This document shows positions 8,108 to 16,995 of a stretch of 64,000 nt of DNA, one piece after another (positions within the stretch are counted from its first letter, which is position 1; every line of letters begins with the position of its first letter). The position numbers and the translations under genes were made by a program. Below the pieces are notes generated by a model. That model ran no database searches. It saw only the letters and a program-made list of their open reading frames with translations, and had not been told where the DNA came from. Source of the stretch: Cumulibacter soli (GTDB lineage Bacteria; Actinomycetota; Actinomycetes; Mycobacteriales; Antricoccaceae); contig NZ_SMSG01000010.1 in assembly GCF_004382795.1 (NCBI RefSeq), positions 1 through 64,000 on the forward strand, given 5' to 3'.

Positions 8108-9396
8108 CTCCCCGCTCCCAGCATCAACTTGATCTGCTGCCGGTGATCAAGACTCACCGACCGCGCGATTCCGTCAAGCAGGGTTCGCACCTGCCCGACA
8201 TCTGCGTGCGGCTCCTGCCGGACGTCTCGACCGTGCAAGCGCGCCCACAGACGGGCGGTATACGGCGTTGCGAACTCCTTCAGTTCGCCGACAACGCTAG
8301 CCTGTCGGGGATGTAGCGGCTCGTCATCGGCGAGATACCTCCGCGCATGCATCACGTACGCCTCCTTCCGAAGCCGCGCTTGGATACGGCGCGGCAGGTC
8401 GGCTGCAGGCTCGGCATCGTCGGTCAACGGCGCGAGTTGTACGGCGATCTCGATACCCGCAACCAAGACCGCCTGTGCGCTGGCGTCGCACAGACCCCAT
8501 GGCGCGCACGCGCGTTCGGCCTCCTGAATGCACAGCGTCGACACGTCGGGGAGCTCAGTACGATCGCGCGAACGCCGCAATGTTGACCTCACCCGCTCAA
8601 GGATGCTCTTGTCGAGTGGTCTGCGGCGCGCTGCGTCGTCCGCGGAGATGGGCGGCGGCTGTTGCGGCAACGCGCATAGCGCGAGATCGCGGCCGGGCCA
8701 TGGGGCGGCGCCGCGCAGCGTTAGCCCCAGTGCGCTCGGCGCGCGGTCGGTTGCCAGAGTCCTCCAGGCCTGCTGCTGGCGAGTGCGCGCACGGTGATCG
8801 TGGGCGTCGGCGAACACCAGTTGCAGCCGGAGCAGGAACCCGTCGGTGTCGCACGACTCCGCCGTGGTGGGCCAGTCGCGATTCACTCGGGCGCGCAGTG
8901 CGCCAAGCGCATCGGGATCCTTGCTCAGAAACTCCAGCGCGGTGACCGCGTCCTCGTTGTGGGCACCGTGTATCTCGCTCAGTTCGTTGTGCGCGACCTG
9001 CCTGGAGTTGGCGCTCGGCGCGGCGTACTCGATCGCCAACGCGTAACTCAGCGGAAAGTACAGTTCCTGCGCGTTTCCGTCCGTGATCCGCATAGCCCGA
9101 CGCTGTGACTTGAGCACGCTGAACCAGGCTGCCGCGGCCCTCAGTCGATCGCCCTGTGCGGCGATCTGCTCACCGAGCCGTGCGGCAACATCGGCCTCGA
9201 GCACGGGCTGACTGAATTCTGGGTGTGCTCGAACGCGAAGTACGAGCGGATCGATGATTCGCTTTATCGTGCGGGTTAACGGCGTCCCATCGCTGCCACT
9301 GAACACATCCAGCCCCGCGCCAATGCCCTGCCATGCGGCCGTGATCGCCATCCGCCGTGGCACGCCGGACGCGCCCTCACCTCGTCGTCCTCTCAT
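8104..9396 (-). CDS. Unrecognised helical protein, second gene of the CHAT operon
   Basis: A 430-residue protein with no family I can name. It begins at ATG 9396, which overlaps the CHAT stop (ATGA); upstream codons in this frame are a shadow of the CHAT gene. The N-terminal 40 residues are glycine rich (WQGIGAGLDVFSGSDG), the rest is rich in Ala, Arg and Leu and looks like bundled helices. ATG at 9351 is an alternative start. Because it sits directly behind a protease gene with coupled translation, it may be a partner, regulator or substrate of that protease; this is inference. Confidence 0.75.
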   Translation of the reverse strand: MRGRRGEGASGVPRRMAITAAWQGIGAGLDVFSGSDGTPLTRTIKRIIDPLVLRVRAHPEFSQPVLEADVAARLGEQIAAQGDRLRAAAAWFSVLKSQRRAMRITDGNAQELYFPLSYALAIEYAAPSANSRQVAHNELSEIHGAHNEDAVTALEFLSKDPDALGALRARVNRDWPTTAESCDTDGFLLRLQLVFADAHDHRARTRQQQAWRTLATDRAPSALGLTLRGAAPWPGRDLALCALPQQPPPISADDAARRRPLDKSILERVRSTLRRSRDRTELPDVSTLCIQEAERACAPWGLCDASAQAVLVAGIEIAVQLAPLTDDAEPAADLPRRIQARLRKEAYVMHARRYLADDEPLHPRQASVVGELKEFATPYTARLWARLHGRDVRQEPHADVGQVRTLLDGIARSVSLDHRQQIKLMLGAGR

Positions 9397-12300
9397 GTGG
9401 CGTCCTGGTCGTTCTGTATCGGACCAACCTCGAAGTTCGCGAGGGCAGCCCAATAGATGGGGTTCAGCGCGGGCTCCCCGTTCCGCCATGCGCGCATCTG
9501 CTGGCGCTGCCAACGATTCAGTCTGCGGCGTGGGTCGGCCGTACGTTGTGCCGTGTCGACCGCGATGACCAGTTCGGCCATCGGGTCCAGTTCCCCGTTT
9601 CCACCAGCTGCGGCGAAACCCGCTGTTGTCGGCATCGACCACAGCGTCGCGGTCACCAACTCGGCGCCACCGATGACGAACGCCGCGACCAGACCTGCCG
9701 ACTCGTCGTACCGCACATCACTGCCCGATGCGCACGCGACCAGCGCAACCTTGGGTGGAATGGGTGCTTGTAATTCCAGTAGGTCGCGCACCTGCATCGG
9801 ACGATGACCGTCGACTGCGTCGGCGTATCCTTCCTCGTCGTTGCTACAGGCGAGGTGAATGGCAGCATCCTCTGCACCCGATTGCCCGTCAAGAGCGGTG
9901 GAGCCGCTCGCATGTCCCACGTACATCAGCCGCGTCGGTTTGCGCGCCAATTCGCTTGCCAGCCAGGTCCGGTTGACATCTCTGCGCCGGAAGAGTTCAA
10001 CCGCGGTGTCGACGAACGGTCGGACGTCGTACTTCGTAAGTACCTCAGCGAAGTAGCGACTCGCGGCGCTCATGTCACGCGGCCGACCCAGCACCGAACC
10101 CAACGGGCCATCGGCGCGATGCCCAGGAACCCGTGGATCGAGGATGAGCAGCGGGCGGTCCGGCCCGGACAGCTTGCTGCGTACGCCGGTCCTGCGAGCG
10201 GTGACATTGGCGGGTACCGCCCACCCGATATCGACTAGTTCCATCAATCTGAATCCGTCGGTCAAGGTCGTAATATCACCGTCCGGCCACGCGATCTGCG
10301 CTGGCCGCACTCCGGTGGCGGTACTTGCGTCAGTGCGGGCGCGTATCAAATCGTCGAAGTCGGGTACCACCGTCGGCATCGCCAATTGTCCCCACGGCAC
10401 GGCGCCTAGTCGAGCGGACGGAACCACGAATAGGTCTGGTCGCGGGTCGTCGGTGAGTTCGTACAGGCGACGCCACGCGTCGGGCGGGATCAGCAACGCG
10501 CCTAATCTGTATGCGAACGTTAATTCTGCCCGCGGATCCTTCAGCGCCGTGAAGGCCCGGGTCGCCGCCTCACCGAGCGCTTCCCCGCCTCGTGGCTCGG
10601 GCAGTACGGCATCCAGTTCTTCCAGCGCTGCGAGCAATAGCGGTTCATCAAGCGCCCAGGTGATAGTCAAGTCGGGGTCGTCGACAACGCGCAGGCTGCC
10701 GTAAGTAGCGACTCCCACATCGGCATATCGCAGCATCAGCGTCTTTCGCGGGATCCCGTCGTCCACGCCACGCACCCACGTCGCCCAGGGATTCTCTTCA
10801 GAAATTATGTTGCGTCCGTATCGGGTTGTTACGGCTGACCGATGCTGCGCCAGAATCGGCCCACGGCCTGGATCCATCACGAGGTCCGGGGCCGGACCGA
10901 GCAACCGCAATGACGTGGTCGAAACAGGTGGTTGATCGTCGCTGGGGAGCGCGACCTGCGGATAATGCGTCGGTTCGGGCTGCTGCGCCGCCGACGGGTC
11001 GGTATCGAACGCTCCACGGACGCTGTGGTACTCGATGAGTTCGGCCAGCAACGCCGAATCGCCGCCCTCGTAGGCGATCGCGAATGCGCCGGCAAGCATC
11101 GGTGCCGATACCTGCATCGCCCACTGGGCTCGCTCCTTCGGATCGATCATGGCGTAACGCTCGGCATCCACAGCGATCGCGGCGGGAATCATGAGTTCCG
11201 CGGCGGTGGCCAGTTTCCTTGTGGCGCGGCGATACTCCGGAGTTCCCGGTGCGCAAGCAACGACCCCGACGGGGCGGTCACTACTGGGGGCATCAGGATC
11301 CAGGCCGGTCTCAAATCCCATATCGGAGAGGGCATCAGCGCGCCACACCGCACCACGTTGCGTGTCCAGGCGGGCGTAATGAAGCCAGTTGCTCCGCGGC
11401 CACTCCTCAAGCACCTCGCGAGCGCGGGCGATTTGTTTGGTGGCGGCGTCGAACTCGCCGCGGAAGATCGGAATCCAGCTGCGCTGTAACAACATGCGAT
11501 ACAGTTGCAGTGGTTTATCGATCTCGCGCCAATGCAATTCGGCCTGGTCCCAGCATTGACCCGCCTCGTCCAATTGGCCCATGAGTAGGTGAGTCAGCCC
11601 GAACATGTACCAAGCGCTGGACACCTCATGCGCCCGATTGAACTCGGCGATCGTCGGGTAGGACGCGACGGTCAGTTGATGCGCCGCCCAGTAGTTGCCA
11701 GCGGATGAAACGGCCGCTGCGCGTTCGAGTTGCGCCTTCGCTACGTCGAAGCGCCACCCGAGCGCGCTCGCTCGTGCTGCAGCGCGCTGCAGCCATTCCT
11801 CGGCGTCCTGCAGGTTCCCGGTTGCCACGCAGTATCCGCCGTACCCGAGGCCGGCGGACACATATAGCCGGTCGAGGAAAACGTCCGAGGATCGCTCGTC
11901 GGCAAGTTCTTCCATTACGCGCTGCCACAGCGGCGCCGCCTGGGCATACCGATCGTCGTCACCGAGAGCGAGCGCGCAGCGAATGGTGGCGTTGCCCAGG
12001 AGGTAGCGTGACTCGCTCGTGCGCTCGCGCAGTCGCTCGCCCAGGTTCTCTAATTCTTGGATCGCCTGATCGTGGTTTCCTTGGGCAGCGGTCAATCCAG
12101 ATGCCAGGTATCTCCGCCATGCGTCGTACCGACTGATAGCGGATTCGGTGAAGTTGGCGCTGTCGGGGTGTTCACGAACCTGGATGAGAACGTCATCGAT
12201 TCGTCGCGTGACCTCACCGGCTTGCTCGTATGCACTTCGGTTCAGGAAGGCGTCGCCCAATTGCGTGAGGGCCTCGAGCATCCAATCGTCACGGTCAGCG

Positions 12301-12398
12301 CGTTCAATCTTGGGGATGAGACCGAGGAGGTGGCGGTGTGCGGCCTCTTCATCGCTGGCGAAAGCCAGTCGTCGTGCGTGCGCCAGGTCGCCGTGCAT
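9393..12398 (-). CDS. TPR-CHAT protease
   Basis: A 1001-residue protein. Residues 1-390 are helical repeats of the TPR kind (for example LQDAEEWLQRAAARASALG and LDEAGQCWDQAELHWREID). Residues 400-600 are a less regular middle. Residues 620-1000 are a CHAT peptidase, a caspase-like fold: the catalytic His829 lies in LMYVGHASG and Cys889 in VALVACASGSD, and the end has NPIYWAALANFEV as usual for CHAT. TPR-CHAT proteins act as activated proteases in conflict and signalling systems. A TAGGAT -10 at 12405-12410, six bases before the ATG, suggests a leaderless transcript. It is the first gene of a three-gene coupled operon. Confidence 0.9.
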   Translation of the reverse strand: MHGDLAHARRLAFASDEEAAHRHLLGLIPKIERADRDDWMLEALTQLGDAFLNRSAYEQAGEVTRRIDDVLIQVREHPDSANFTESAISRYDAWRRYLASGLTAAQGNHDQAIQELENLGERLRERTSESRYLLGNATIRCALALGDDDRYAQAAPLWQRVMEELADERSSDVFLDRLYVSAGLGYGGYCVATGNLQDAEEWLQRAAARASALGWRFDVAKAQLERAAAVSSAGNYWAAHQLTVASYPTIAEFNRAHEVSSAWYMFGLTHLLMGQLDEAGQCWDQAELHWREIDKPLQLYRMLLQRSWIPIFRGEFDAATKQIARAREVLEEWPRSNWLHYARLDTQRGAVWRADALSDMGFETGLDPDAPSSDRPVGVVACAPGTPEYRRATRKLATAAELMIPAAIAVDAERYAMIDPKERAQWAMQVSAPMLAGAFAIAYEGGDSALLAELIEYHSVRGAFDTDPSAAQQPEPTHYPQVALPSDDQPPVSTTSLRLLGPAPDLVMDPGRGPILAQHRSAVTTRYGRNIISEENPWATWVRGVDDGIPRKTLMLRYADVGVATYGSLRVVDDPDLTITWALDEPLLLAALEELDAVLPEPRGGEALGEAATRAFTALKDPRAELTFAYRLGALLIPPDAWRRLYELTDDPRPDLFVVPSARLGAVPWGQLAMPTVVPDFDDLIRARTDASTATGVRPAQIAWPDGDITTLTDGFRLMELVDIGWAVPANVTARRTGVRSKLSGPDRPLLILDPRVPGHRADGPLGSVLGRPRDMSAASRYFAEVLTKYDVRPFVDTAVELFRRRDVNRTWLASELARKPTRLMYVGHASGSTALDGQSGAEDAAIHLACSNDEEGYADAVDGHRPMQVRDLLELQAPIPPKVALVACASGSDVRYDESAGLVAAFVIGGAELVTATLWSMPTTAGFAAAGGNGELDPMAELVIAVDTAQRTADPRRRLNRWQRQQMRAWRNGEPALNPIYWAALANFEVGPIQNDQDAT

Positions 12399-12505
12399 CA
12401 GATGATCCTATTCGTCCGGCGACATGGCCTGCGCTTGGTCTGCACTACACGACAGATTGCCATACGGTCCGCGTCCACTGATGTGGCCGCGGACCGCAGT
12501 CGGAC

Positions 12506-13102
12506 TTAGGAGCAGGTCACCGTGATCTCGAAGTCTTTCGAGATCATTCCGGCGGTCGGATCATTCAAATCCGCTCCCTCGGCCGTTCCGGTGATCGTGT
12601 ACTCGTCACCGTCAACCGTTGCCTCGGCAGACCCGATCTTCGCGCCGGCTTGTTCGGCGACGGCGAGCGCGACGTCGTCAACGACGATGCTGAACGCCTC
12701 GACCTTCGGCGGATCCTCGTCGGAGAGGATGACCGCCAGACCCTGTTGCGCGCTCGCCGAACCACTGGCGATGTTGACTTTGCCGCCCTGCTTGAGGCAC
12801 GTAACGGAGTCCAGATCGATGCTCTCCAGGTCTTGCCCGTCCACCTTCACAACCGTCGTTCCGCCGGTGGACACGTCGCCCGACCCAGCGCCGTCGCCCG
12901 AGTTAGCATCGTCGCCAGACTCGTCGCCGTCGGCCGCGCTCGCGTCGTCGGTGCCATCGTCGGCGCTGGCGTCAGATCCGGAGTCGCTGGTGGTCTCGTT
13001 GTTCTTCGAGTCGTCGCCGCTCCCGGAATCATCTGAGCAGGCCGCGACGCCAGCCAGCGCGAAAATGGCGATGCCCGTGGCCATGACCTTCTTGATCTTC
13101 AT
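12506..13102 (-). CDS. LpqH-like 19-kDa-antigen family lipoprotein
   Basis: A 198-residue lipoprotein. The signal peptide ends in the lipobox LAGVAAC with Cys22. Residues 24-85 are a low-complexity Asp/Ser/Gly linker. The C-terminal domain (about 90-198) follows the mycobacterial LpqH pattern: a conserved Cys in VTCLKQGGKVNIA, then VILSDEDPPKVEAF, DEYTITGTAEGADL, and a final FEITVTC. It should be anchored outside the membrane. ATG 13102 is chosen because it starts the signal peptide and AAAGGG lies upstream; an earlier in-frame ATG adds only basic residues. It is transcribed alone. The 255 bases upstream hold its promoter and no other gene. Confidence 0.88.
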   Translation of the reverse strand: MKIKKVMATGIAIFALAGVAACSDDSGSGDDSKNNETTSDSGSDASADDGTDDASAADGDESGDDANSGDGAGSGDVSTGGTTVVKVDGQDLESIDLDSVTCLKQGGKVNIASGSASAQQGLAVILSDEDPPKVEAFSIVVDDVALAVAEQAGAKIGSAEATVDGDEYTITGTAEGADLNDPTAGMISKDFEITVTCS

Positions 13103-13357
13103 GAGTGTGGTGCCCTTTCGGTAATGCCGAACCTGTGTCGTTCGGCGTTGACTCGATCTCACCGCGCGCTGGCGGCTACCGATCCCAACTTTCGTCGTAC
13201 CCCGTCGGTCGAGTGAGCGAATTTCTACCGACCCGCGGGGCCGCCGCGCTGGAGACCAGGAATCTTGACGCGATGACGACGCATACGGTTCCTGTGAATC
13301 TTCACAGTGAGTTAGGGCGAATGGCCGATGGCGAGTGCGGGCAGCAGAATGTAGGTC

Positions 13358-14119
13358 ATGACTGACACGTTCGATTCATTGATCGAGGCCGGGTCCGTCG
13401 CCGACGTGTCCGGTTGGGACTTCTGCTGGCTAGAGGGACGGGCAACCGAAGAGCGCCCCGGGTGGGGCTACGCGCGACAGCTCGCCGACCGCCTCACCAA
13501 CGCATCGGCGTCGCTGGATGTACAGACCGGCGGAGGCGAGGTACTCGCCGAGGCGGCAACGTTTCCGGCCATCGCGGTCGCGACCGAGTCGTGGCCACCG
13601 AACGTGGCTAAGGCAACGCGACTCCTACATCCCCGCGGTGTAGTCGTTGTAGCCGATTCCGACGAACCCCCACTCCCCTTCGCCGACGAGGCTTTCGATC
13701 TGGTGACCAGCAGGCATCCGGCGACGATCTGGTGGCATGAAATCGCCCGGGTCCTCCGCCCCGGCGGTACCTACTTCGCACAGCATGTCGGTCCGGCAAG
13801 CGCGTTTGAGCTGATCGAATTCTTCCTCGGCCCGCAGCCCGAAGCGCGGCGAGGACGGCGTCCTGATTCCGAAGCCGCCGATGCGCGGGCCGCTGGGCTC
13901 GACATCGTCGATCTGCAAGAGGCGACGCTGCGAATCGAGATTTACGACGTCGCGGCGGTCGTTTACCTGTTACGCAAGGTGATTTGGTGGGTACCGGGCT
14001 TCACGACTGAGAAGTACCGCGAACGCCTGCGTGACCTGCACGACGTGATCCAACAGCATGGGCCATTTATCGCCCATTCGCGTCGACATCTCATCGAAGC
14101 CCGACGACCAGGCACCTGA
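13358..14119 (+). CDS. SAM-dependent class I methyltransferase
   Basis: A 253-residue Rossmann methyltransferase. Motif I is unusual (LDVQTGGGEVLAEA, about residues 52-65), then VVVADSDEPPLPFADEAFDLVTSRH gives the acidic strand and post-motif II, and VLRPGGTYFAQHVG is the typical motif III. The C-terminal 100 residues carry WWVPGFTTEKYRERL, which helps bind the acceptor. Substrate unknown. It stands between the lipoprotein and the flavin-barrel gene and reads with the latter, 58 bases apart. Confidence 0.85.
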   Translation: MTDTFDSLIEAGSVADVSGWDFCWLEGRATEERPGWGYARQLADRLTNASASLDVQTGGGEVLAEAATFPAIAVATESWPPNVAKATRLLHPRGVVVVADSDEPPLPFADEAFDLVTSRHPATIWWHEIARVLRPGGTYFAQHVGPASAFELIEFFLGPQPEARRGRRPDSEAADARAAGLDIVDLQEATLRIEIYDVAAVVYLLRKVIWWVPGFTTEKYRERLRDLHDVIQQHGPFIAHSRRHLIEARRPGT

Positions 14120-14177
14120 GCGCGCGGCCGGGACGCCACGTTGCCCCATCAGCACTTCTGCATTCTAAAGTCGAGGG

Positions 14178-14798
14178 ATGGTGGACGAACGATTGCAGGT
14201 GCGCGGTTATCCGCAGCGGGCCCGGTACGACCTCGAATTCGCGGCGCAGGTACTCGACGCCGGCCGGATGGGACATCTTGCCATGACGCGCGACGGTTAT
14301 CCGCACCTCGTGCCGATGATGTACGTGCGCATTGAGGACTCGGTGCATATACATTGCCGCGCCAAAACTCCGCTGGCCACGGATCTCGAATCTGGTACCC
14401 GTATCGCGTTCGCGGTAACCATCGTCGATGGCATCGTGCTCGCGAATGAAGTTCGGTTCCACTCGATGAATTACCGATCACTCGTCGTGCACGGCATCGC
14501 CACCCCGGTGGCTGACGAATCCGCCAAGCGGTCGAGTTTCAATGCTCTGGCTGCGCATGTGTGGCCTGGCCGCGCTGGCCTGACGCCGGCTACCACCGAG
14601 CAACTGGCAAGCGTCGCGCTCTTCTCGCTGCCGCTGGTCGAGTTCAGCGGGAAGCAACGCACCGGTCCCCCACTCGCAGGGATCACGCCGCCGTTGCCTG
14701 ATGTGTGGGCCGGCCACGTCGACCTGGAAGAGATCCCGGCCGAATTCCACTCGGCGCATGAGAGCCCGGCTGCCCCCGAACCGATCTGGCCGTTCTAA
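14178..14798 (+). CDS. Pyridoxamine 5'-phosphate oxidase-like flavin-binding protein
   Basis: A 206-residue split beta-barrel protein of the PPOX superfamily, of the NimA-like kind. The N-terminal strand GHLAMTRDGYPHLVPMMYV and the strand VHIHCRAKTPLATDLESG are the flavin-binding part; VRFHSMNYRSLVVHGIA follows in the core of the barrel. It may use FMN, F420 or haem; the substrate cannot be told. It probably shares a transcript with the methyltransferase gene upstream. It converges with the phosphatase gene 50 bases on. Confidence 0.82.
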   Translation: MVDERLQVRGYPQRARYDLEFAAQVLDAGRMGHLAMTRDGYPHLVPMMYVRIEDSVHIHCRAKTPLATDLESGTRIAFAVTIVDGIVLANEVRFHSMNYRSLVVHGIATPVADESAKRSSFNALAAHVWPGRAGLTPATTEQLASVALFSLPLVEFSGKQRTGPPLAGITPPLPDVWAGHVDLEEIPAEFHSAHESPAAPEPIWPF

Positions 14799-14848
14799 GT
14801 CGATCAAGCCGTGCACCTCGCGGGCGAATAAGTGCGGCACCCCGAAGA

Positions 14849-15280
14849 TCAGCGGCCCAGAAAACACCTGACGTAGCGTCGTTGCCACGGTGTTTCGACT
14901 GCTCTGGGGTGATACGCATGCCTCGTCCAACGCACAGCGTGGTCTGGTTCAACACCGGCGAATTGGGCGATACATGCGATGGCCGTTCCAGTACGACCGC
15001 GTCCGCCCGTGCAGGTGATGTCGACTCGTTGTCCTGAACGGGCTCTGCGGTACGCCTCATGCAGGAGTCCGCGCGCTTGATCGCGGTCGCTCGGAATCCA
15101 GAAGTCGCGCCATCGCAGCCATGATTGGTTTGTAGCGGTAGCTGTGTCTGGTTCGTGAGGCAGTAGGTAGAGGGTCCAATCGGGCAGCTCGGAGCTGGTC
15201 AATGGTCGCCGCAGGCCTTTGCCGCGCACTCGCGCGCCGTCCGGGTACACGACGACACCAGGTCCATTGGGCCAACTCAT
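14849..15280 (-). CDS. Small protein-tyrosine phosphatase-like protein
   Basis: A 143-residue protein with the PTP signature ITCTGGRGRTGTA: Cys90 as nucleophile and Arg96 closing the CX5R loop. A histidine usually stands before the cysteine; here it is Thr89, as in several small actinobacterial members. The acidic loop may be WIPSDRDQ (residues 61-68). It should remove phosphate from Tyr or Ser/Thr of cytoplasmic proteins. The ATG at 15280 is the first that gives only this domain; the longer open frame upstream overlaps the neighbouring hydrolase and is not used. Confidence 0.75.
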   Translation of the reverse strand: MSWPNGPGVVVYPDGARVRGKGLRRPLTSSELPDWTLYLLPHEPDTATATNQSWLRWRDFWIPSDRDQARGLLHEAYRRARSGQRVDITCTGGRGRTGTAIACIAQFAGVEPDHAVRWTRHAYHPRAVETPWQRRYVRCFLGR

Positions 15281-15350
15281 AGTTATCAGTATCCGGTCTC
15301 TGCTCGCTTGTGTGGCGGATCGATGCCGCGCGGTTACCCACGTACCGACG

Positions 15351-16250
15351 TCATGAACTCCGTACAGCGTCATCGAACACATCCCGGGTGAAGGTGACGA
15401 GCAGGCCGGCGACCTCGGCCGCGTGAGTTTCGAGGAGGAAGTGTCCTCCATCGAAGATGTGAGCTTGGAACCTGTCGAGTTCTCGGTGGTAGGCGAGGAC
15501 TTCAGCAATATCGAACGCCGGATCGTGTCGGCCCCAGAGCACCATGCACGGTGGCTGATGCGTGGCGTGGTAGGCCGAGATCTCATCGAACCGCGCAACA
15601 TGGGTGCCGTAGTCGCGGAAGTACTCGAAGTACACGTCCGTGCCGCCGGGGCGTGCCAGACGGGCCCAATCGAGATGCCAGGACTCCGCGGCGTGTAGTT
15701 CCGCAACGTCCTCAGGAAGCCCCGCCAGGTAGGTCTCCTTTGTTCCTTCGAAGGTCAGCCAATCCGGTAAGGCGTCGCGGTTCTGTGCGGTCGGCTCCGC
15801 CCAGTACCGTCGAGCCGAGTCCCACGCCGGCCCCAAACCCGCCTCGTGCGCGTTGCCGTTCTGCACGACCAAGCCCAGCACCCGTTCGGGATGTCGAGTC
15901 GCCATGAAGTAGCCCACCGGAGTGCTGTAGTCGGTGACGAACAGGATGTAGCGCTCGATACCGAGGCCCTCCAACAATGCCTCGATCACCAGAGACAGAC
16001 GTTCATAGGTGTAGTCGTAGTCCGCAACCGGCGGGGATTCGGAGAGACCGAATCCTGGGAGGTCCGGCGCGACGACGTACGCGTCCTGACCGAGCACCGG
16101 CAGCACCTCACGGAACGAGTACGACGAGCTCGGTGCGCCGTGTAGCAACACGACCGCGGTGGCGGACGGCACGCCGGCCTCGCGGTACCGCACGCGCAGC
16201 CCGGCCGCCTCACGAAGTCGATGTCTCGTCTTGGCTGCCCGTCTCACCAT
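15351..16250 (-). CDS. Alpha/beta hydrolase with Asp nucleophile (haloalkane dehalogenase / epoxide hydrolase group)
   Basis: A 299-residue hydrolase. The oxyanion strand is VVLLHGAPSSSYSF, and the elbow reads FVTDYSTPVGY, so the nucleophile is Asp107 (counted from ATG 16250), as in dehalogenases and epoxide hydrolases. WGRHDPAF holds the acid and FDGGHFLLETH the catalytic histidine. I chose ATG 16250 because GGGGAGA stands four bases upstream; a GTG at 16277 adds nine residues. It is divergent from the DUF1330 gene; the 219 bases between contain no gene. Confidence 0.82.
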   Translation of the reverse strand: MVRRAAKTRHRLREAAGLRVRYREAGVPSATAVVLLHGAPSSSYSFREVLPVLGQDAYVVAPDLPGFGLSESPPVADYDYTYERLSLVIEALLEGLGIERYILFVTDYSTPVGYFMATRHPERVLGLVVQNGNAHEAGLGPAWDSARRYWAEPTAQNRDALPDWLTFEGTKETYLAGLPEDVAELHAAESWHLDWARLARPGGTDVYFEYFRDYGTHVARFDEISAYHATHQPPCMVLWGRHDPAFDIAEVLAYHRELDRFQAHIFDGGHFLLETHAAEVAGLLVTFTRDVFDDAVRSS

Positions 16251-16469
16251 CAGTCTCCCCACGCGACGCTGTGACACCTCGACCGTAGTCGTTATGTGGC
16301 CGTAAGAATATTTCTGATCGTCGTGAGATGCCTGTGGCTGTTTAGTACCTGCGAGGGCGCCGCCATGACCTCACAGGTAATCGCCTCGCGTCGTTCATTG
16401 CCTCAAAGTGAGATTCGACCGCACGAACGCAGCTGACCATCCGCCGACCGACCGTTGGGAGAACAATCG

Positions 16470-16817
16470 ATGCCTGCTTATGCCATAGCGCATTTACAAG
16501 ACGCCACCCCACATCTGGATATCGCGGAGTATTTGGAGCGGATCACCGCCACGCTCGAACCGTACGACGGCCGATTCCTGGTGCACGCCACGCCACCCGA
16601 GGTACGAGAGGGCGATTGGCCCGGGAACGTAGTACTGATTGGCTTTCCCGGCATCGTCGAAGCGCGGGCATGGTGGGAATCATCGGCGTATCAGGAGATC
16701 GCGCCGTTGCGGTCACGCCACATCAGTGGCGACATCATTCTGGTGGCGGGCGTCGCAGAGGGTTACGACCCGACCCGCTTAGCTACGACGATCCGAGAAG
16801 CGGCCGCTGCGCGCTAG
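16470..16817 (+). CDS. DUF1330 family protein
   Basis: A 115-residue ferredoxin-like alpha+beta protein of the DUF1330 family (dimeric barrel). The typical pattern is present: AYAIAHLQ at the start, then GRFLVHA, VVLIGFPGIVEARAWWESSAYQEI and ending IILVAGV. The biochemical role of this family is not known. The ATG at 16470 is preceded by GGGAGAAC; an upstream GTG at 16455 would hide that site. It stands alone. Confidence 0.85.
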   Translation: MPAYAIAHLQDATPHLDIAEYLERITATLEPYDGRFLVHATPPEVREGDWPGNVVLIGFPGIVEARAWWESSAYQEIAPLRSRHISGDIILVAGVAEGYDPTRLATTIREAAAAR

Positions 16818-16995
16818 CCCACGGGCCTGGCAGACCTGCCGCGCAGAACCTGCTTTACGCCTCCAACGGTTCGCCCGTGGCATCCAGGGGATGCTGCGCG
16901 CCGGCAATTTCGGTTGCCCTGGTGTGCTGAGGTGGGTTCGAGCCCGGCGACGCGATCAGGATTGGGCCGTTTTACGGCCGGAAGGTGCATTGAGA

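Noticed and set aside
7220-12398. Reading the CHAT operon as part of a type III-E CRISPR system
   Set aside because: No Cas genes, repeats or spacers occur anywhere in the window.
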